A stretch of DNA of 64,000 nucleotides, from assembly GCF_051131705.1 (NCBI RefSeq), contig NZ_CP180316.1:186001-250000 (forward strand), given 5' to 3'. Each line of letters starts with the position of its first letter. Positions within the stretch are counted from its first letter, which is position 1. Under the pieces are notes generated by a model. That model saw only the letters and a program-made list of their open reading frames with translations. It was not told the origin of the DNA and did not search any database. The DNA comes from Arthrobacter_M sp030063245 (GTDB taxonomy: Bacteria > Actinomycetota > Actinomycetes > Actinomycetales > Micrococcaceae). Below, in pieces: positions 8,169 through 17,594 of this stretch. Made by a program: the position numbers and the translations under genes.

Positions 8169-8960
8169 GTGCCCGCACGGTACAGCTACGGCGCCGACCC
8201 GAACCAGTATGCGGAGCTCTATCTGCCGAGACAGCGGAAGTACGCAGGGGTCGCCGTGGTCATCCACGGCGGGTACTGGCGTTCGCGGTACACCGCGCAG
8301 TTGGGTGCCCCGCTCTCCGAAGACCTCGCCGCCCACGGTGTCGCGGCGTGGAATCTGGAATACCGCCGGGCCGGTGACGGCGGCGGGTGGCCGGAGACGT
8401 TTGAGGACGTGAGCGCGGGAATCGACGCGCTGGCGGCGGCCGCGGCGGAGCACTCCCTGGACTTGTCCGCAGTGGTGGCGCTGGGGCATTCCGCCGGAGG
8501 CCAGCTGGCGGTGTGGGCGGCAGGCAGGGACGCAATGCCACCGGGTGCGCCGGGCTTTTATGGGCGCCGCGGGGCAGGAGGGCCAGCAGCGGTGCCGCTG
8601 ACCGCCGTCGTCAGTCAGGCCGGAGTGCTGGATCTGCGTCAAGCCATGGCACTGGGTCTCAGCGACGGCGCGGTCCAAAACTTCATCAGGCGTTCACCCG
8701 AATCGGATCCGGAACGCTACCGGTTGGCCGATCCGCTCCAGCAGGTTCCGCTCCGCGTGCCGGTATACGCGGTCTACGGCGCGGCCGACACCGAGGTTCC
8801 GGCGGCCCAGTCCAGGGCCTATGTGGCAGCGGCACGGGCAGCCGGAGCGGTCGCCGAACTCATTCGGGTGTCGGGGGATCACTTCGACCTGATCGATATC
8901 CACCGCGAAGCGTATGCCGCCTGCCGCGCACTGGTGCTGGACGCCCTGCCGGTCATCTGA
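8169..8960 (+). CDS. Alpha/beta hydrolase, kynurenine-formamidase-like
   Basis: Cytoplasmic alpha/beta hydrolase of about 263 residues. The oxyanion-hole motif HGGYW, nucleophile elbow GHSAGG, acid residue in YGAADTEVP and catalytic His in GDHFDLID are all present. HGGxW is typical of arylformamidase-like and carboxylesterase-like members, so an amide or ester substrate is likely. The frame opens at 8064, but a perfect AGGAGG (8158-8163) lies five bases before GTG 8169, which I take as the start. ATG 8142 is an alternative. Confidence 0.85.
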   Translation: MPARYSYGADPNQYAELYLPRQRKYAGVAVVIHGGYWRSRYTAQLGAPLSEDLAAHGVAAWNLEYRRAGDGGGWPETFEDVSAGIDALAAAAAEHSLDLSAVVALGHSAGGQLAVWAAGRDAMPPGAPGFYGRRGAGGPAAVPLTAVVSQAGVLDLRQAMALGLSDGAVQNFIRRSPESDPERYRLADPLQQVPLRVPVYAVYGAADTEVPAAQSRAYVAAARAAGAVAELIRVSGDHFDLIDIHREAYAACRALVLDALPVI

Positions 8961-9078
8961 TCCCGCCACCTCGGCGGCTCTCGGCCCCTCGGGGGCAGCT
9001 CCGGCGACGAAGCCGGTACCGATGGCGCACGTCGTAAGGCAGCACGCGTATCCCCGCGGATGGACCTAGGCTAAGAGC

Positions 9079-10068
9079 ATGCTGACTGTCATTGGTGAGG
9101 CCCTGATCGACGAAGTGGTGCGCGGGACGCAGGAGCCGGTCGCGCATGTGGGCGGGAGCCCGATGAACGTCGCGGTCGGGCTCGCCCGGTTGGGGCATCC
9201 GGTGCAGTTCCTCGGGCGGTTCGGACGGGACCCGTACGGCACGCTGATTTCCGCGCATTTGCACGATAACTCGGTGCTGCTGCCCATTCCGCCGGATGAA
9301 GGCGCCACCAGTATTGCGCGTGCCGTTGTGGACGACGACGGCGCCGCCTCCTACGTCTTCGAGCTCGCCTGGGATCTTCCCGGACTTGAGGACCGGCTGG
9401 ATTTCCTGCTCGAGGCGACGACGGTGCTGCATACCGGCTCGATAGCAGCCATGCTCCAGCCCGGCGCCAGCCAGGTGCTCCGCGCCGTCCGGCAGGCGCG
9501 CCCGCGGGCCACCATCTCGTACGACCCGAACTGCCGGCCGAGCATTATTCCCGACGTGGAATATGCCCGGCGGGAGGCGGAGAAATTTGTCCGGCTGGCG
9601 GACGTGGTGAAGGCCTCTGATGAGGATCTGCAGTGGCTGTATCCCGATCTTGATCCGCTCACAGCCGCACGGAACTGGTTGGCCATTGCTGCCGGCGATG
9701 CAGGCCGCGGTCCCGCCGTCGTCGTGGTGACCCGCGGCGTGGACGGACCATGGGCGGTCTGCGCGGGCGGCGAAACGCAGGCCCGGGTCCCTGCGACGGA
9801 GGTGGCGGACACGGTGGGGGCCGGGGATTCCTTTATGGCTGCGCTGCTTTCCGCGTTGGTGGACCGGGAACTGGATGGCGCCCAGCGCCGGGACAGCCTG
9901 CATTCCCTCAGCACCGAGGAATTGGCACGGATTCTGCACTACGCCGCCGAGGCCGCAGCGGTGACGGTTTCCAGGCCGGGAGCCAACCCGCCGAGCCGCG
10001 AGGAACTCCGCACCCGGATCGCGGCCCAGGAACCCGACCCTTCCTCCACCTCCGCCGCAGCGGAGTAG
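9079..10068 (+). CDS. PfkB-family carbohydrate kinase (fructokinase-like)
   Basis: Ribokinase-fold sugar kinase, 329 residues. The N-terminal PfkB signature is GGSPMNVAVGLARLG. The C-terminal signature DTVGAGDSFMAAL carries the catalytic Asp and anion hole. A fructokinase or related sugar specificity is likely from overall look, but the substrate cannot be fixed from sequence alone. A TAGGCT box (9067-9072) lies six bases before ATG 9079, indicating a leaderless transcript. The gene is monocistronic, with 118 bp to the upstream hydrolase. Confidence 0.9.
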   Translation: MLTVIGEALIDEVVRGTQEPVAHVGGSPMNVAVGLARLGHPVQFLGRFGRDPYGTLISAHLHDNSVLLPIPPDEGATSIARAVVDDDGAASYVFELAWDLPGLEDRLDFLLEATTVLHTGSIAAMLQPGASQVLRAVRQARPRATISYDPNCRPSIIPDVEYARREAEKFVRLADVVKASDEDLQWLYPDLDPLTAARNWLAIAAGDAGRGPAVVVVTRGVDGPWAVCAGGETQARVPATEVADTVGAGDSFMAALLSALVDRELDGAQRRDSLHSLSTEELARILHYAAEAAAVTVSRPGANPPSREELRTRIAAQEPDPSSTSAAAE

Positions 10069-10143
10069 CCAGCGCGGCCGCTGCTCTGTGGTCCGTGCCC
10101 GGGTGCAACCCCATTAGGCAGCAAACGAAAGGAATATTCCCTT

Positions 10144-10668
10144 ATGAATTCATATGATCCGTACGATGCCTTGCCCGAGGTCGGCACTTTCACGCTGACC
10201 AGCGACTCGATCCGGGACGGCCAGACGCTGTCCGAGCGGCAGATCAGCGCCGACGCCGGTGGCCAGGACATTTCCCCGCAGCTGACCTGGAGTGGTTTTC
10301 CTGCCGGGACGCAGAGCTTCGCCGTGACCATGTACGATCCGGACGCTCCCACGGCCAGCGGCTACTGGCATTGGGCTGTCTGTAATATTCCGGTGGAAGT
10401 GAGGTCGTTGTCCGAAGGTGCCGGCAGAAAAGGGGACGCGGGGCTGCCGTCCGGTGCCCTCACATTGAAGAACGACGGCGGTTTTGCCGGCTTCGCGGGG
10501 GCCGCCCCGCCGCCCGGGCACGGCACGCACCGTTACATGGTAGTGGTGCATGCGGTGGACGTGCCGGATCTGGGACTGCCGGAAACCGCCTCGCCGGCGT
10601 TCCTGGGTTTCAACCTGTTCTCGCACACGCTGGGCCGGGCCCGGATCACCGGGACCTTCGGACGCTGA
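10144..10668 (+). CDS. YbhB/YbcL-family (PEBP, Raf-kinase-inhibitor-like) protein
   Basis: 174-residue phosphatidylethanolamine-binding-protein fold. The family motifs YDPDAPTASGYWHWAVCNIP and PPGHGTHRYMVVVHAVD are intact and form the small anion-binding pocket. Bacterial members are cytoplasmic proteins of unclear role. ATG 10144 follows AAAGGAA. Nothing in the neighbourhood narrows its function. Confidence 0.92.
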   Translation: MNSYDPYDALPEVGTFTLTSDSIRDGQTLSERQISADAGGQDISPQLTWSGFPAGTQSFAVTMYDPDAPTASGYWHWAVCNIPVEVRSLSEGAGRKGDAGLPSGALTLKNDGGFAGFAGAAPPPGHGTHRYMVVVHAVDVPDLGLPETASPAFLGFNLFSHTLGRARITGTFGR

Positions 10669-10810
10669 TCACTGACCGATCGAATCTGCGCATGGCCGGG
10701 AGCTGATGGCGCGAAGGAACGAGCATGCGCCGGCGAAGCGGCCAAATCTGCGCAGAAGAGTCCGGTAATCGGGTGGCGGCCAGGCGCGGGCAAGCGCTAG
10801 GGTCAGCGAC

Positions 10811-12079
10811 ATGGACTTTTCCCTCTCGCCGCTGGCCGCCGAACTGAGCGAACGCGTCGGCCGGTTCATCAGCACCGAGATTGTTCCGGCGGAGGAGGAG
10901 TACGAGCGCGCTCTTTCCGCGGCGCGGACCGAGGGTCGGCAGTGGAAACCGCTTCCGGTGCTCGCGGATCTGCGCGCGAAGGCCCGCGGACAGGGCTTGT
11001 GGAACCTTTTCCTGCCGGCGGGCCATGAAAAAGCCTTTGATCCCCGCTACCTGCCGCCGGGCGGTACCGGCCTGAGCAATGTGGACTATGCGCCGATCGC
11101 CGAGCTCACCGGGCATTCCTTTCTGGCCCCGTTGGTCTTCAACTGCAATGCCCCGGACAGCGGCAACATGGAGGTGCTGATCAAATACGGCTCCGTGGAG
11201 CAGCGTAAAAAATGGCTGGAACCGCTGCTGGACGGCCGTATCCGCAGCGCCTTTGCCATGACTGAGCCCGCCGTGGCATCCTCGGACGCGACAACGATGG
11301 AAACGACGGCCATCGTCTCCGCTGACGTGGTCACCGTGAACGGGCGCAAATGGTGGTCCACCGGCATCGGCCATCCGGACTGCCGCATACTCCTGGTGAT
11401 GGCGTTGACCGATCCCGCGGCGCCCCGCCATGCCAGGCACTCAATGGTGCTGGTTCCGCGGGACGCTGCTGGCGTCCACGTTGAACGGATGCTGCCTACG
11501 ATGGGGACCTACGATGAACCGGGTGGCCATGGCGAAGTCTCCTTCACCGATGTCCGCGTGCCGCTGACCAATGTGATCGGCGCCCCGGGGCACGCATTCA
11601 AGATCGCGCAGGGCCGTCTTGGCCCCGGCCGGGTGCACCATTGCATGCGCCTGATTGGACTAACCGAGCGGGCATTGGAACTGGCCTGCCGCAGGGCCTT
11701 GGGCCGCACGGCGTTCGGTCGGCCGCTGGCCGATCTGGGTGGAAACCGGGAAAGGATTGCCGAGGCGCGGATCGCCATCGACCAGGCCCGGCTCCTGGTG
11801 CTGCATGCGGCCTGGCTGCTGGACACCAAAGGCCCTGATGACGCCGTCGCAGCGGTCAGCCAGATTAAGGCAGCGGTGCCGACCATGGCGCAGCAGGTCA
11901 TCGACATGGCGATCCAGCTGCATGGGGGCGCCGGACTGTCCGACGACTTCCCGCTCGCCGCTGCCTGGACCCAGGCCCGGGCGCTACGGCTGGCCGACGG
12001 CCCCGACGAGGTGCACCGCGGCGTAGTCGCGGGCTTGGAACTGCGCAAATACCTGACCAGCAGGGAGCCCAGCACATGA
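10811..12079 (+). CDS. Acyl-CoA dehydrogenase (ACAD10/11-like)
   Basis: FAD-dependent acyl-CoA dehydrogenase of 422 residues with the usual N-terminal helical, middle beta and C-terminal helical domains (AFAMTEPAVASSDATTMET is the flavin/substrate loop; QLHGGAGLS is near the C-terminus). It overlaps the next gene by four bases (ATGA). That gene encodes an aminoglycoside-phosphotransferase-fold kinase. This pairing matches human ACAD10/11 and the Pseudomonas levulinate (lva) pathway, where a 4-hydroxyacyl-CoA is phosphorylated and phosphate then eliminated. TAGGGT (10798-10803) sits seven bases before ATG, so the transcript is probably leaderless. Confidence 0.9.
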   Translation: MDFSLSPLAAELSERVGRFISTEIVPAEEEYERALSAARTEGRQWKPLPVLADLRAKARGQGLWNLFLPAGHEKAFDPRYLPPGGTGLSNVDYAPIAELTGHSFLAPLVFNCNAPDSGNMEVLIKYGSVEQRKKWLEPLLDGRIRSAFAMTEPAVASSDATTMETTAIVSADVVTVNGRKWWSTGIGHPDCRILLVMALTDPAAPRHARHSMVLVPRDAAGVHVERMLPTMGTYDEPGGHGEVSFTDVRVPLTNVIGAPGHAFKIAQGRLGPGRVHHCMRLIGLTERALELACRRALGRTAFGRPLADLGGNRERIAEARIAIDQARLLVLHAAWLLDTKGPDDAVAAVSQIKAAVPTMAQQVIDMAIQLHGGAGLSDDFPLAAAWTQARALRLADGPDEVHRGVVAGLELRKYLTSREPST

Positions 12080-13179
12080 CCGATCCCGCCGGCCTCCGAC
12101 CCGTACGCACCGAAGACGCCTTCGACCTCGCCGCCGTGGCTCGATGGCTGCGCCATCACGCCGCCGAACAGGAGGGATTCGACCCGGCAGATTTCGACGG
12201 CGTCCCGGAGGTCCGTCAGTTTTCCGGCGGCGCCTCGAACCTGACCTATCTGCTCAGCTATCCGCAACTGCAGGTGGTCCTGCGCCGCCCGCCCGCCGGC
12301 AGCAAGGCCAGAAGCGCGCACGATATGCACCGCGAGTTCTACCTCCAGCGACAGCTCAAGCCGTTGTTCGGCTACGTGCCCGCGATGATTGCGTTTTGTG
12401 CTGACCGGTCCGTCCTTGGCTCGGAGTTTTACGTCATGGAGCGGCTGAACGGGACCATTTTGCGCGCGGACCCGCCCGCGGGGTTTGAGCTTGGCCCCGA
12501 TCGGGCGCGGGCGTTGTGTATGGAGTTGCTGGACCGGCTGGTGGAGCTGCACAGCGTTGACCCGGACGCCGCCGGATTAAGCGGAATCGGCAAGGGCGCT
12601 GGTTACGTCGGCCGCCAAGTGGTGGGCTGGTCCCAGCGGTATGTCAGGGCGCGGACGGAGAACGTCGGCGGCTTTGAAACAGTGATGGCATGGCTGGCGG
12701 TGAATCAACCCGCCGACGTCCGCAGCTGCGTGATCCACAACGACTTCAGGCTGGACAACGTTGTCCTCGCGCAGGAGGCCGTGGCGCCGCTTCGGGTGGC
12801 CGGCGTCCTGGACTGGGAAATGGCGACCATCGGCGACCCGCTGATGGACCTCGGCGGTGCGCTCGCGTATTGGGTCCAGGCCGATGATGATGCGGTGTTT
12901 CGCAGCTTCCGCCGGCAGCCGACCCAGCTGCCGGGGATGCTGACCCGGGCCGAGGTCGTGAACTACTACACGTCCCGCACGCGGCTCGCCCTGAGTCCGG
13001 CCGGCTGGACCTTTTATGAGGTGTTTGGCCTGTTCCGCCTCGCAGTCATCGCCCAGCAGATCTACTTCAGATATTTTCACCGCCAGACTGCGAACGAGGC
13101 CTTTTCCAAGCTGCATCTGGCGGTGCGGTATCTCGAGGAGCGCTGCGGCCTGCTGATCGGCTCCCACGGCGTCGGATAG
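12076..13179 (+). CDS. Aminoglycoside-phosphotransferase-fold kinase (ACAD10/11 N-domain or LvaA-like)
   Basis: 367-residue small-molecule kinase. The nucleotide-binding region contains GGASNLTYLLSY and VVLRRPP. The catalytic loop is CVIHNDFRLDNVVL, and the metal-binding segment is GVLDWEMATIGDPLMDLGG. Coupled translation with the acyl-CoA dehydrogenase suggests phosphorylation of a hydroxyacyl-CoA rather than antibiotic resistance. This is inference from the known ACAD10/11 and LvaA systems. An antibiotic-modifying role is not supported by the context. Confidence 0.88.
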   Translation: MTDPAGLRPVRTEDAFDLAAVARWLRHHAAEQEGFDPADFDGVPEVRQFSGGASNLTYLLSYPQLQVVLRRPPAGSKARSAHDMHREFYLQRQLKPLFGYVPAMIAFCADRSVLGSEFYVMERLNGTILRADPPAGFELGPDRARALCMELLDRLVELHSVDPDAAGLSGIGKGAGYVGRQVVGWSQRYVRARTENVGGFETVMAWLAVNQPADVRSCVIHNDFRLDNVVLAQEAVAPLRVAGVLDWEMATIGDPLMDLGGALAYWVQADDDAVFRSFRRQPTQLPGMLTRAEVVNYYTSRTRLALSPAGWTFYEVFGLFRLAVIAQQIYFRYFHRQTANEAFSKLHLAVRYLEERCGLLIGSHGVG

Positions 13180-13187
13180 CCTAGAGT

Positions 13188-14015
13188 ATGCGTTTAATTG
13201 CCAGCGACATTGACGGAACCATCCTCGGTCACGATGGAAAAATCAGTGCCAGAACGGTGGACGCCTTCCGGGCCGCAGAGGACGCGGGGCTGGAAATTGT
13301 CTTCGTGACCGGGCGGCCGCCGCGTTGGCTGGGGCCGCTGCGCGAGCAGATCGGCCACACCGGCACCGTAATCTGCTCCAACGGGGCCGTGGTCTATGAC
13401 CTGGTCCGCGAACGGGTCATGTCCTCCCACCTTTTGCCGCTGGTGTCGGTGCTCGAGGCCCGGCGGGTTATAAAGGGGCTGGTGCCGGATGCGGTGTTTG
13501 CCGTGGAAACGCTGGACGGCTTCCACCTGGAGCCGGGCTTCCTGGAACCCGGCTCGGTGGACCTGCTGGCAGAGGTCACGCCCGCTCCGCTGCCGGAAAC
13601 GGTCACCGCGGAATCCGCCGTGGTCAAGTTTCTGGCCGTCACCCGGAAGAGCACGGCCGACGCGTTCCTGGCCCGGGTGCGCCCTCAGATCGACCGGCTG
13701 CTCGCCGTGACGCATTCGGCTGCCACGGCGGCCATGCTGGAGATGGGACCGCACGGCATTAACAAGGCAGTGACGCTGGCCGAATACGCGGCGTCCCGGG
13801 GGATCGCGGCCCGGGACGTGGTGGCCTTCGGGGACATGCCCAACGACATTGAAATGCTGCGCTGGGCCGGCGCCGGGTACGCGATGGCCAGTGGCCATGA
13901 ACGGGCCCGGGCGGCCACCGCGCTGCGGGCCCCGAATTTCGCCGACGACGGCGTTGCCCAGGTTCTGGAGGAACGGTTGGCGGCGCTGAAAACGGGAGGC
14001 CGCGGCGTGCGGTAG
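13188..14015 (+). CDS. Cof-type HAD-superfamily phosphatase
   Basis: 275-residue HAD phosphatase with motif I ASDIDGTI (nucleophile and acid Asp), motif II FVTGRPP, a Cof-type C2 cap, a conserved Lys before the end (GINKAVTL) and motif IV VAFGDMPNDIEML. Such enzymes dephosphorylate sugar phosphates or cofactors such as FMN and PLP. The start ATG 13188 follows TAGCCT (13177-13182) by five bases, so translation is probably leaderless. A paralogue that is frameshifted lies at about 26.2-27.0 kb. Confidence 0.9.
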   Translation: MRLIASDIDGTILGHDGKISARTVDAFRAAEDAGLEIVFVTGRPPRWLGPLREQIGHTGTVICSNGAVVYDLVRERVMSSHLLPLVSVLEARRVIKGLVPDAVFAVETLDGFHLEPGFLEPGSVDLLAEVTPAPLPETVTAESAVVKFLAVTRKSTADAFLARVRPQIDRLLAVTHSAATAAMLEMGPHGINKAVTLAEYAASRGIAARDVVAFGDMPNDIEMLRWAGAGYAMASGHERARAATALRAPNFADDGVAQVLEERLAALKTGGRGVR

Positions 14016-14084
14016 CAGCCCGCATGATTCCAGCGTTCCGCAGGCATCCAACCATGCACGGTCGGACTCCAGTAGCGTGGAAGC

Positions 14085-14906
14085 GTGAGCAGACAGTTGC
14101 CGTTCCTGGCGTCAACGGCCCCGGTGGCCTTCGCCCACCGCGGCTTTTCCAAGGATGGTCTGGAAAACTCGCTCGCGGCATTCCGCGCCGCCGTCGCGCT
14201 TGGTTTTGACTATCTGGAGACGGACGTGCACACAACGGCCGACGGGGTATTGCTGGTCTTCCACGACGCCAGGCTGGAGCAGATCACGGACGGTACCGGG
14301 CGGATCTCCGCATTGACCGCGGAGCGGGTGGCGCAGGCCCGGATCAGCGGCAGGGAGACCATTCCCACATTTGCCGAGCTGGTGTCCGCGCTGCCCGGGG
14401 TGCGGCTGAACCTGGATGTCAAGGACCGGGGGTCGGTGCAGACGCTGGCCGCCGCGATCGAGGAATCCGGTCTGCATGACCGGGTCTGCGTGGCCTCGTT
14501 CTCCGACCGTCGTCGGCGCGCGGTGCTTAAGCGACTCTCCAGGCCCACGGCCAGCTCCGCCGGGGTGGTGTCCCTGGCGGCCTTCATCTGTCTGGGACCG
14601 TGGCTGCCTAGGCCACTGCTGCGGCGGATCCTGCACGACGTGGACTGCCTCCAGGTGCCCGTCCGTTACCGGTCCATCCACCTGGTCACGCCGAAATCTG
14701 TTTCCCGTGCCCATGAGCTGGGGCTGAAGATCCATGTCTGGACAATCGACGATCCGCGGCGGATGCACGCGCTTTTTGACCTGGGGGTGGACGGTCTCAT
14801 GACGGACCGCGCCGATCTGCTGGCCGAAGTCATGAGGGAACGCGGGTATTGGCCCCGGCCCGGGCCCGGGCCCGGGGCGCCGGGCAGTGGGGACCGGGCC
14901 GGCTAG
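14085..14906 (+). CDS. Glycerophosphodiester phosphodiesterase
   Basis: TIM-barrel GDPD of 273 residues that would cleave glycerophosphodiesters to glycerol-3-phosphate and an alcohol. Signatures are FAHRGFSKDGLENSLAAF (catalytic His and metal Glu), ETDVHTTADGVLLVFHD (second His and metal ligand) and LNLDVK. No signal peptide is seen, so it should act in the cytoplasm. The start is a GTG, six bases after TAGCGT (14073-14078). The C-terminal tail is a short Pro/Gly-rich run coded by a repetitive CCCGGG stretch. Confidence 0.92.
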   Translation: MSRQLPFLASTAPVAFAHRGFSKDGLENSLAAFRAAVALGFDYLETDVHTTADGVLLVFHDARLEQITDGTGRISALTAERVAQARISGRETIPTFAELVSALPGVRLNLDVKDRGSVQTLAAAIEESGLHDRVCVASFSDRRRRAVLKRLSRPTASSAGVVSLAAFICLGPWLPRPLLRRILHDVDCLQVPVRYRSIHLVTPKSVSRAHELGLKIHVWTIDDPRRMHALFDLGVDGLMTDRADLLAEVMRERGYWPRPGPGPGAPGSGDRAG

Positions 14907-14948
14907 TGACCGTTCGTGCGGGTTGCGGGCAGCTGGCAGGATGGAGCC

Positions 14949-16058
14949 ATGCGGATTCTCATTGCACCGGACAAATTTAAAGGAACCCTGACGGCCCTCG
15001 AGGCGGCCGCGGCGATGGCCGAGGGCGTCCTGCGCGTGTATCCGGAGGCAGTTGTCACCACCCTGCCGATGGCCGACGGCGGCGAGGGGACCTTGGAAGC
15101 AGCCCTGGCCTCCGGCTTTGAGGAGAAGCTCAACGCCGTTGTCGGGCCCATCCTCAAGCCCGTGGGTGCCGCCTGGGCCATTAAGGGGCCGATGGCGGTG
15201 ATCGAAACCGCGCAGGCCAGCGGTTATTTGCTCTCCGAGCCGACCCGGGAGAACGCCCTGCGTGCCCATTCCTACGGCTGCGGGCAGTTGATCGCCGCCG
15301 CTCTGGATGCCGGTGCTACCGAAATCGTCATCGGACTTGGTGGGTCCGCCATGACGGATGCCGGGACCGGTGCGCTGCGGGCGCTCGGGCTAAAACTGCT
15401 GGATACGCAGGGAAATCTGGTGCCGCTTGGCGGCGGGTCGCTGGTGGATGTCTCCGCCGTCGATGCCAGCGGACTGGACCCCCGGCTGTCCACGGCCCGG
15501 ATCCGGCTGGCCGTCGACGTGGACAATAAGCTCTACGGCCCCGACGGAGCGGCACACGTGTTTGCCCCGCAGAAGGGTGCGGATCCCGAGGCGGTGGAGC
15601 TGCTGGACGCGGGTCTGCGGAACCTGGCCTCGGTCGTCCGGTCCTCCACCGGAAACGACATTGATGTGCCCGGCGCGGGCGCGGCCGGTGGTTTCCCGTC
15701 GTTGTTCCTCGCCTATACTCGCGCGGACATCGAGGGCGGCTTCGCGCTGGTGGCCGAGCTGACCGGCCTGCACGCCGCGCTGCAGGACGCGGATCTGGTC
15801 ATCACCGGAGAGGGGTCGCTGGACGTTCAGTCGCTGTCCGGCAAGGCCCCCATTGGCTTGGCCGACGCCGCCAACGCGCTCGGACTGCCCGTCGTCGTCG
15901 TCGCCGGCCGGATTGAAGTGACGCCGGCGCAACTGGCCGAACACGGTGTGGTGGCAGCGGCGAGTGCCGCCGAGGTGGCACGGTCGGGCGACGAGGCCCA
16001 GCGCCATGCCGCGCGGTATGTCGCGCTTGCCGCCGCCGAGGCGCTGAACGGGATCTGA
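14949..16058 (+). CDS. Glycerate kinase
   Basis: 369-residue glycerate kinase of the GarK/GlxK family, which phosphorylates D-glycerate with ATP at the end of glyoxylate or sugar-acid catabolism. Diagnostic stretches are ILIAPDKFKGTLTALEAA, PMADGGEGT, VIGLGGSAMTDAG, GAAGGFPS and ITGEGSLDVQSLSGKAP. The frame opens at 14916, but ATG 14949 begins the conserved MRILIAPDKFK. CAGGAT (14937-14942) lies six bases before it. The gene is convergent with the NCS2 permease gene downstream. Confidence 0.93.
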   Translation: MRILIAPDKFKGTLTALEAAAAMAEGVLRVYPEAVVTTLPMADGGEGTLEAALASGFEEKLNAVVGPILKPVGAAWAIKGPMAVIETAQASGYLLSEPTRENALRAHSYGCGQLIAAALDAGATEIVIGLGGSAMTDAGTGALRALGLKLLDTQGNLVPLGGGSLVDVSAVDASGLDPRLSTARIRLAVDVDNKLYGPDGAAHVFAPQKGADPEAVELLDAGLRNLASVVRSSTGNDIDVPGAGAAGGFPSLFLAYTRADIEGGFALVAELTGLHAALQDADLVITGEGSLDVQSLSGKAPIGLADAANALGLPVVVVAGRIEVTPAQLAEHGVVAAASAAEVARSGDEAQRHAARYVALAAAEALNGI

Positions 16059-16137
16059 CCGGCGTCTTAACGGCATCGACGGGCGTATGTCAGCCTCAAG
16101 GACGCGGTTGTAGCGGCGCCCGTCCACACCCCGCCGG

Positions 16138-17472
16138 TTAGATTTCGGCGCCGCGGGAATCCGGGCCCAGTGCGTCCGGTGCATCGGTTTCGGGATCGCG
16201 GGGGTCCGTGGCCGTCCCGCGCCACCGGGCGAGTGCGTTCATGCCGTGGTAGATCACCAGGGCTGCGGCCGTGCCCAGCGCAATGCCGGCAAACTGCAGC
16301 TCGCCGATGTTCCAGGTGTAGTCTGCAACACCGATGATGAGGGCGACGGCGGCGGTGGTCAGGTTCACCGGGTTGGAAAAATTGACCTTGTTCTGCACCC
16401 AGATCCGCACGCCCAACACGCCGATCATGCCGTAGAGCATGGTGGCGGCACCGCCGAGTACACCGGCAGGAACCGTGGCGATCAGTTCGCCGAATTTGGG
16501 GGAGAAGCTCAGCAGCAGGGCGGCGACGGCGGCCACCCAGTAGGCGGCGGTCGAATAAACCCGGGTGGCGGCCATCACCCCGATATTCTCCGCATAGGTG
16601 GTGGTGCCCGAGCCGCCGCCCAACCCAGCCAGCGTGGTGGCCAGGCCGTCGGCCATGAGTGCCCGGCCGGCCAGCGGATCCAGATTCCTGCCCGTCATCA
16701 GTGCCACGGATTTCACATGACCGATGTTTTCGGCCACCAGCACCAGCACCACCGGAACGAATAGGCCAACCACCGCCAGATGGAATTCGGGCGTCTGGAA
16801 ATGCGGCAGGCCGATCCACGCCGCGGCGTCAACGGTGCCGAAGTTGACCTCGCCGCGCAGGATGGCGACCAGATAACCCACCACCACCCCGGCCAGGATC
16901 GAGAGCCGGCCCAAAATGCCGCGGAACAACACGCTGACCAAAATGATGACCAGCAGGGTAATAAAGGCGGTGACAGGGGCGGCGGTGAAATTGTTTTTGG
17001 CCGACGGCGCGAGGTTCAGACCGATCAGCGCCACGATCGTCCCGGTCACCGCCGGCGGCATGATCCTGTTGATCCACGCCGCGCCGAAGCGTTGGACGAC
17101 GGCGCCGATGATCGCCAATACGACGCCGGCCAGCACCACCCCGCCCAGCGCGCCGCCGACGCCGAACTGCGACTGCGAGGCGGTGATCGGGGCAATGAAC
17201 GCGAAGCTGGAACCCAGATAGCTGGGCACCCTGCCGGCGGTGATGAGCAGGAAAAAGATGGTGCCGATGCCGGAAAAGAAGAGCGTCGTGGCGGGCGGCA
17301 TGTGCGTCAGAATGGGCACCAGGAACGTGGCGCCGAACATGGCGACCACGTGCTGGAGGCCGATTCCGATGGTACGCGGCCAGCTCAGCCGCTCGTCCGG
17401 GGAGACGACGGCGCCGGGCCTGACGTTTTTGCCGTCACCGTGCACGGTCCATCTGGTGCTGCGCAAGCTCAT
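16138..17472 (-). CDS. NCS2-family uracil/xanthine permease
   Basis: Integral membrane nucleobase transporter, 444 residues with about 12-14 membrane segments. Family features include the PPATTLFFSGIGT and TYAENIGVMAATRVYS regions, the latter carrying the substrate-binding loop of nucleobase-cation symporters. Uracil is more likely than xanthine given the UraA-like organisation, but this is not certain. ATG 17472 follows GGAGG by seven bases; an upstream extension of the frame is rejected. A His-rich CDF gene is divergent. Confidence 0.9.
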   Translation of the reverse strand: MSLRSTRWTVHGDGKNVRPGAVVSPDERLSWPRTIGIGLQHVVAMFGATFLVPILTHMPPATTLFFSGIGTIFFLLITAGRVPSYLGSSFAFIAPITASQSQFGVGGALGGVVLAGVVLAIIGAVVQRFGAAWINRIMPPAVTGTIVALIGLNLAPSAKNNFTAAPVTAFITLLVIILVSVLFRGILGRLSILAGVVVGYLVAILRGEVNFGTVDAAAWIGLPHFQTPEFHLAVVGLFVPVVLVLVAENIGHVKSVALMTGRNLDPLAGRALMADGLATTLAGLGGGSGTTTYAENIGVMAATRVYSTAAYWVAAVAALLLSFSPKFGELIATVPAGVLGGAATMLYGMIGVLGVRIWVQNKVNFSNPVNLTTAAVALIIGVADYTWNIGELQFAGIALGTAAALVIYHGMNALARWRGTATDPRDPETDAPDALGPDSRGAEI

Positions 17473-17594
17473 TGCTGTGCCTCCATCGTTTTGACCGAAG
17501 CTAAGACTACCCGCCCGCAGGATCGGTGCGGTGCGGGCCCGGCGTGGGGCAGCGGTCGTGGGGCAGTTGGGATCGCAGCCCATACGATTGAGTC

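Noticed and set aside
13194..14051. 285-codon minus-strand frame opposite the HAD phosphatase gene
   Set aside because: His/Gly/Arg/Pro-rich shadow frame; the plus-strand product has complete HAD motifs.
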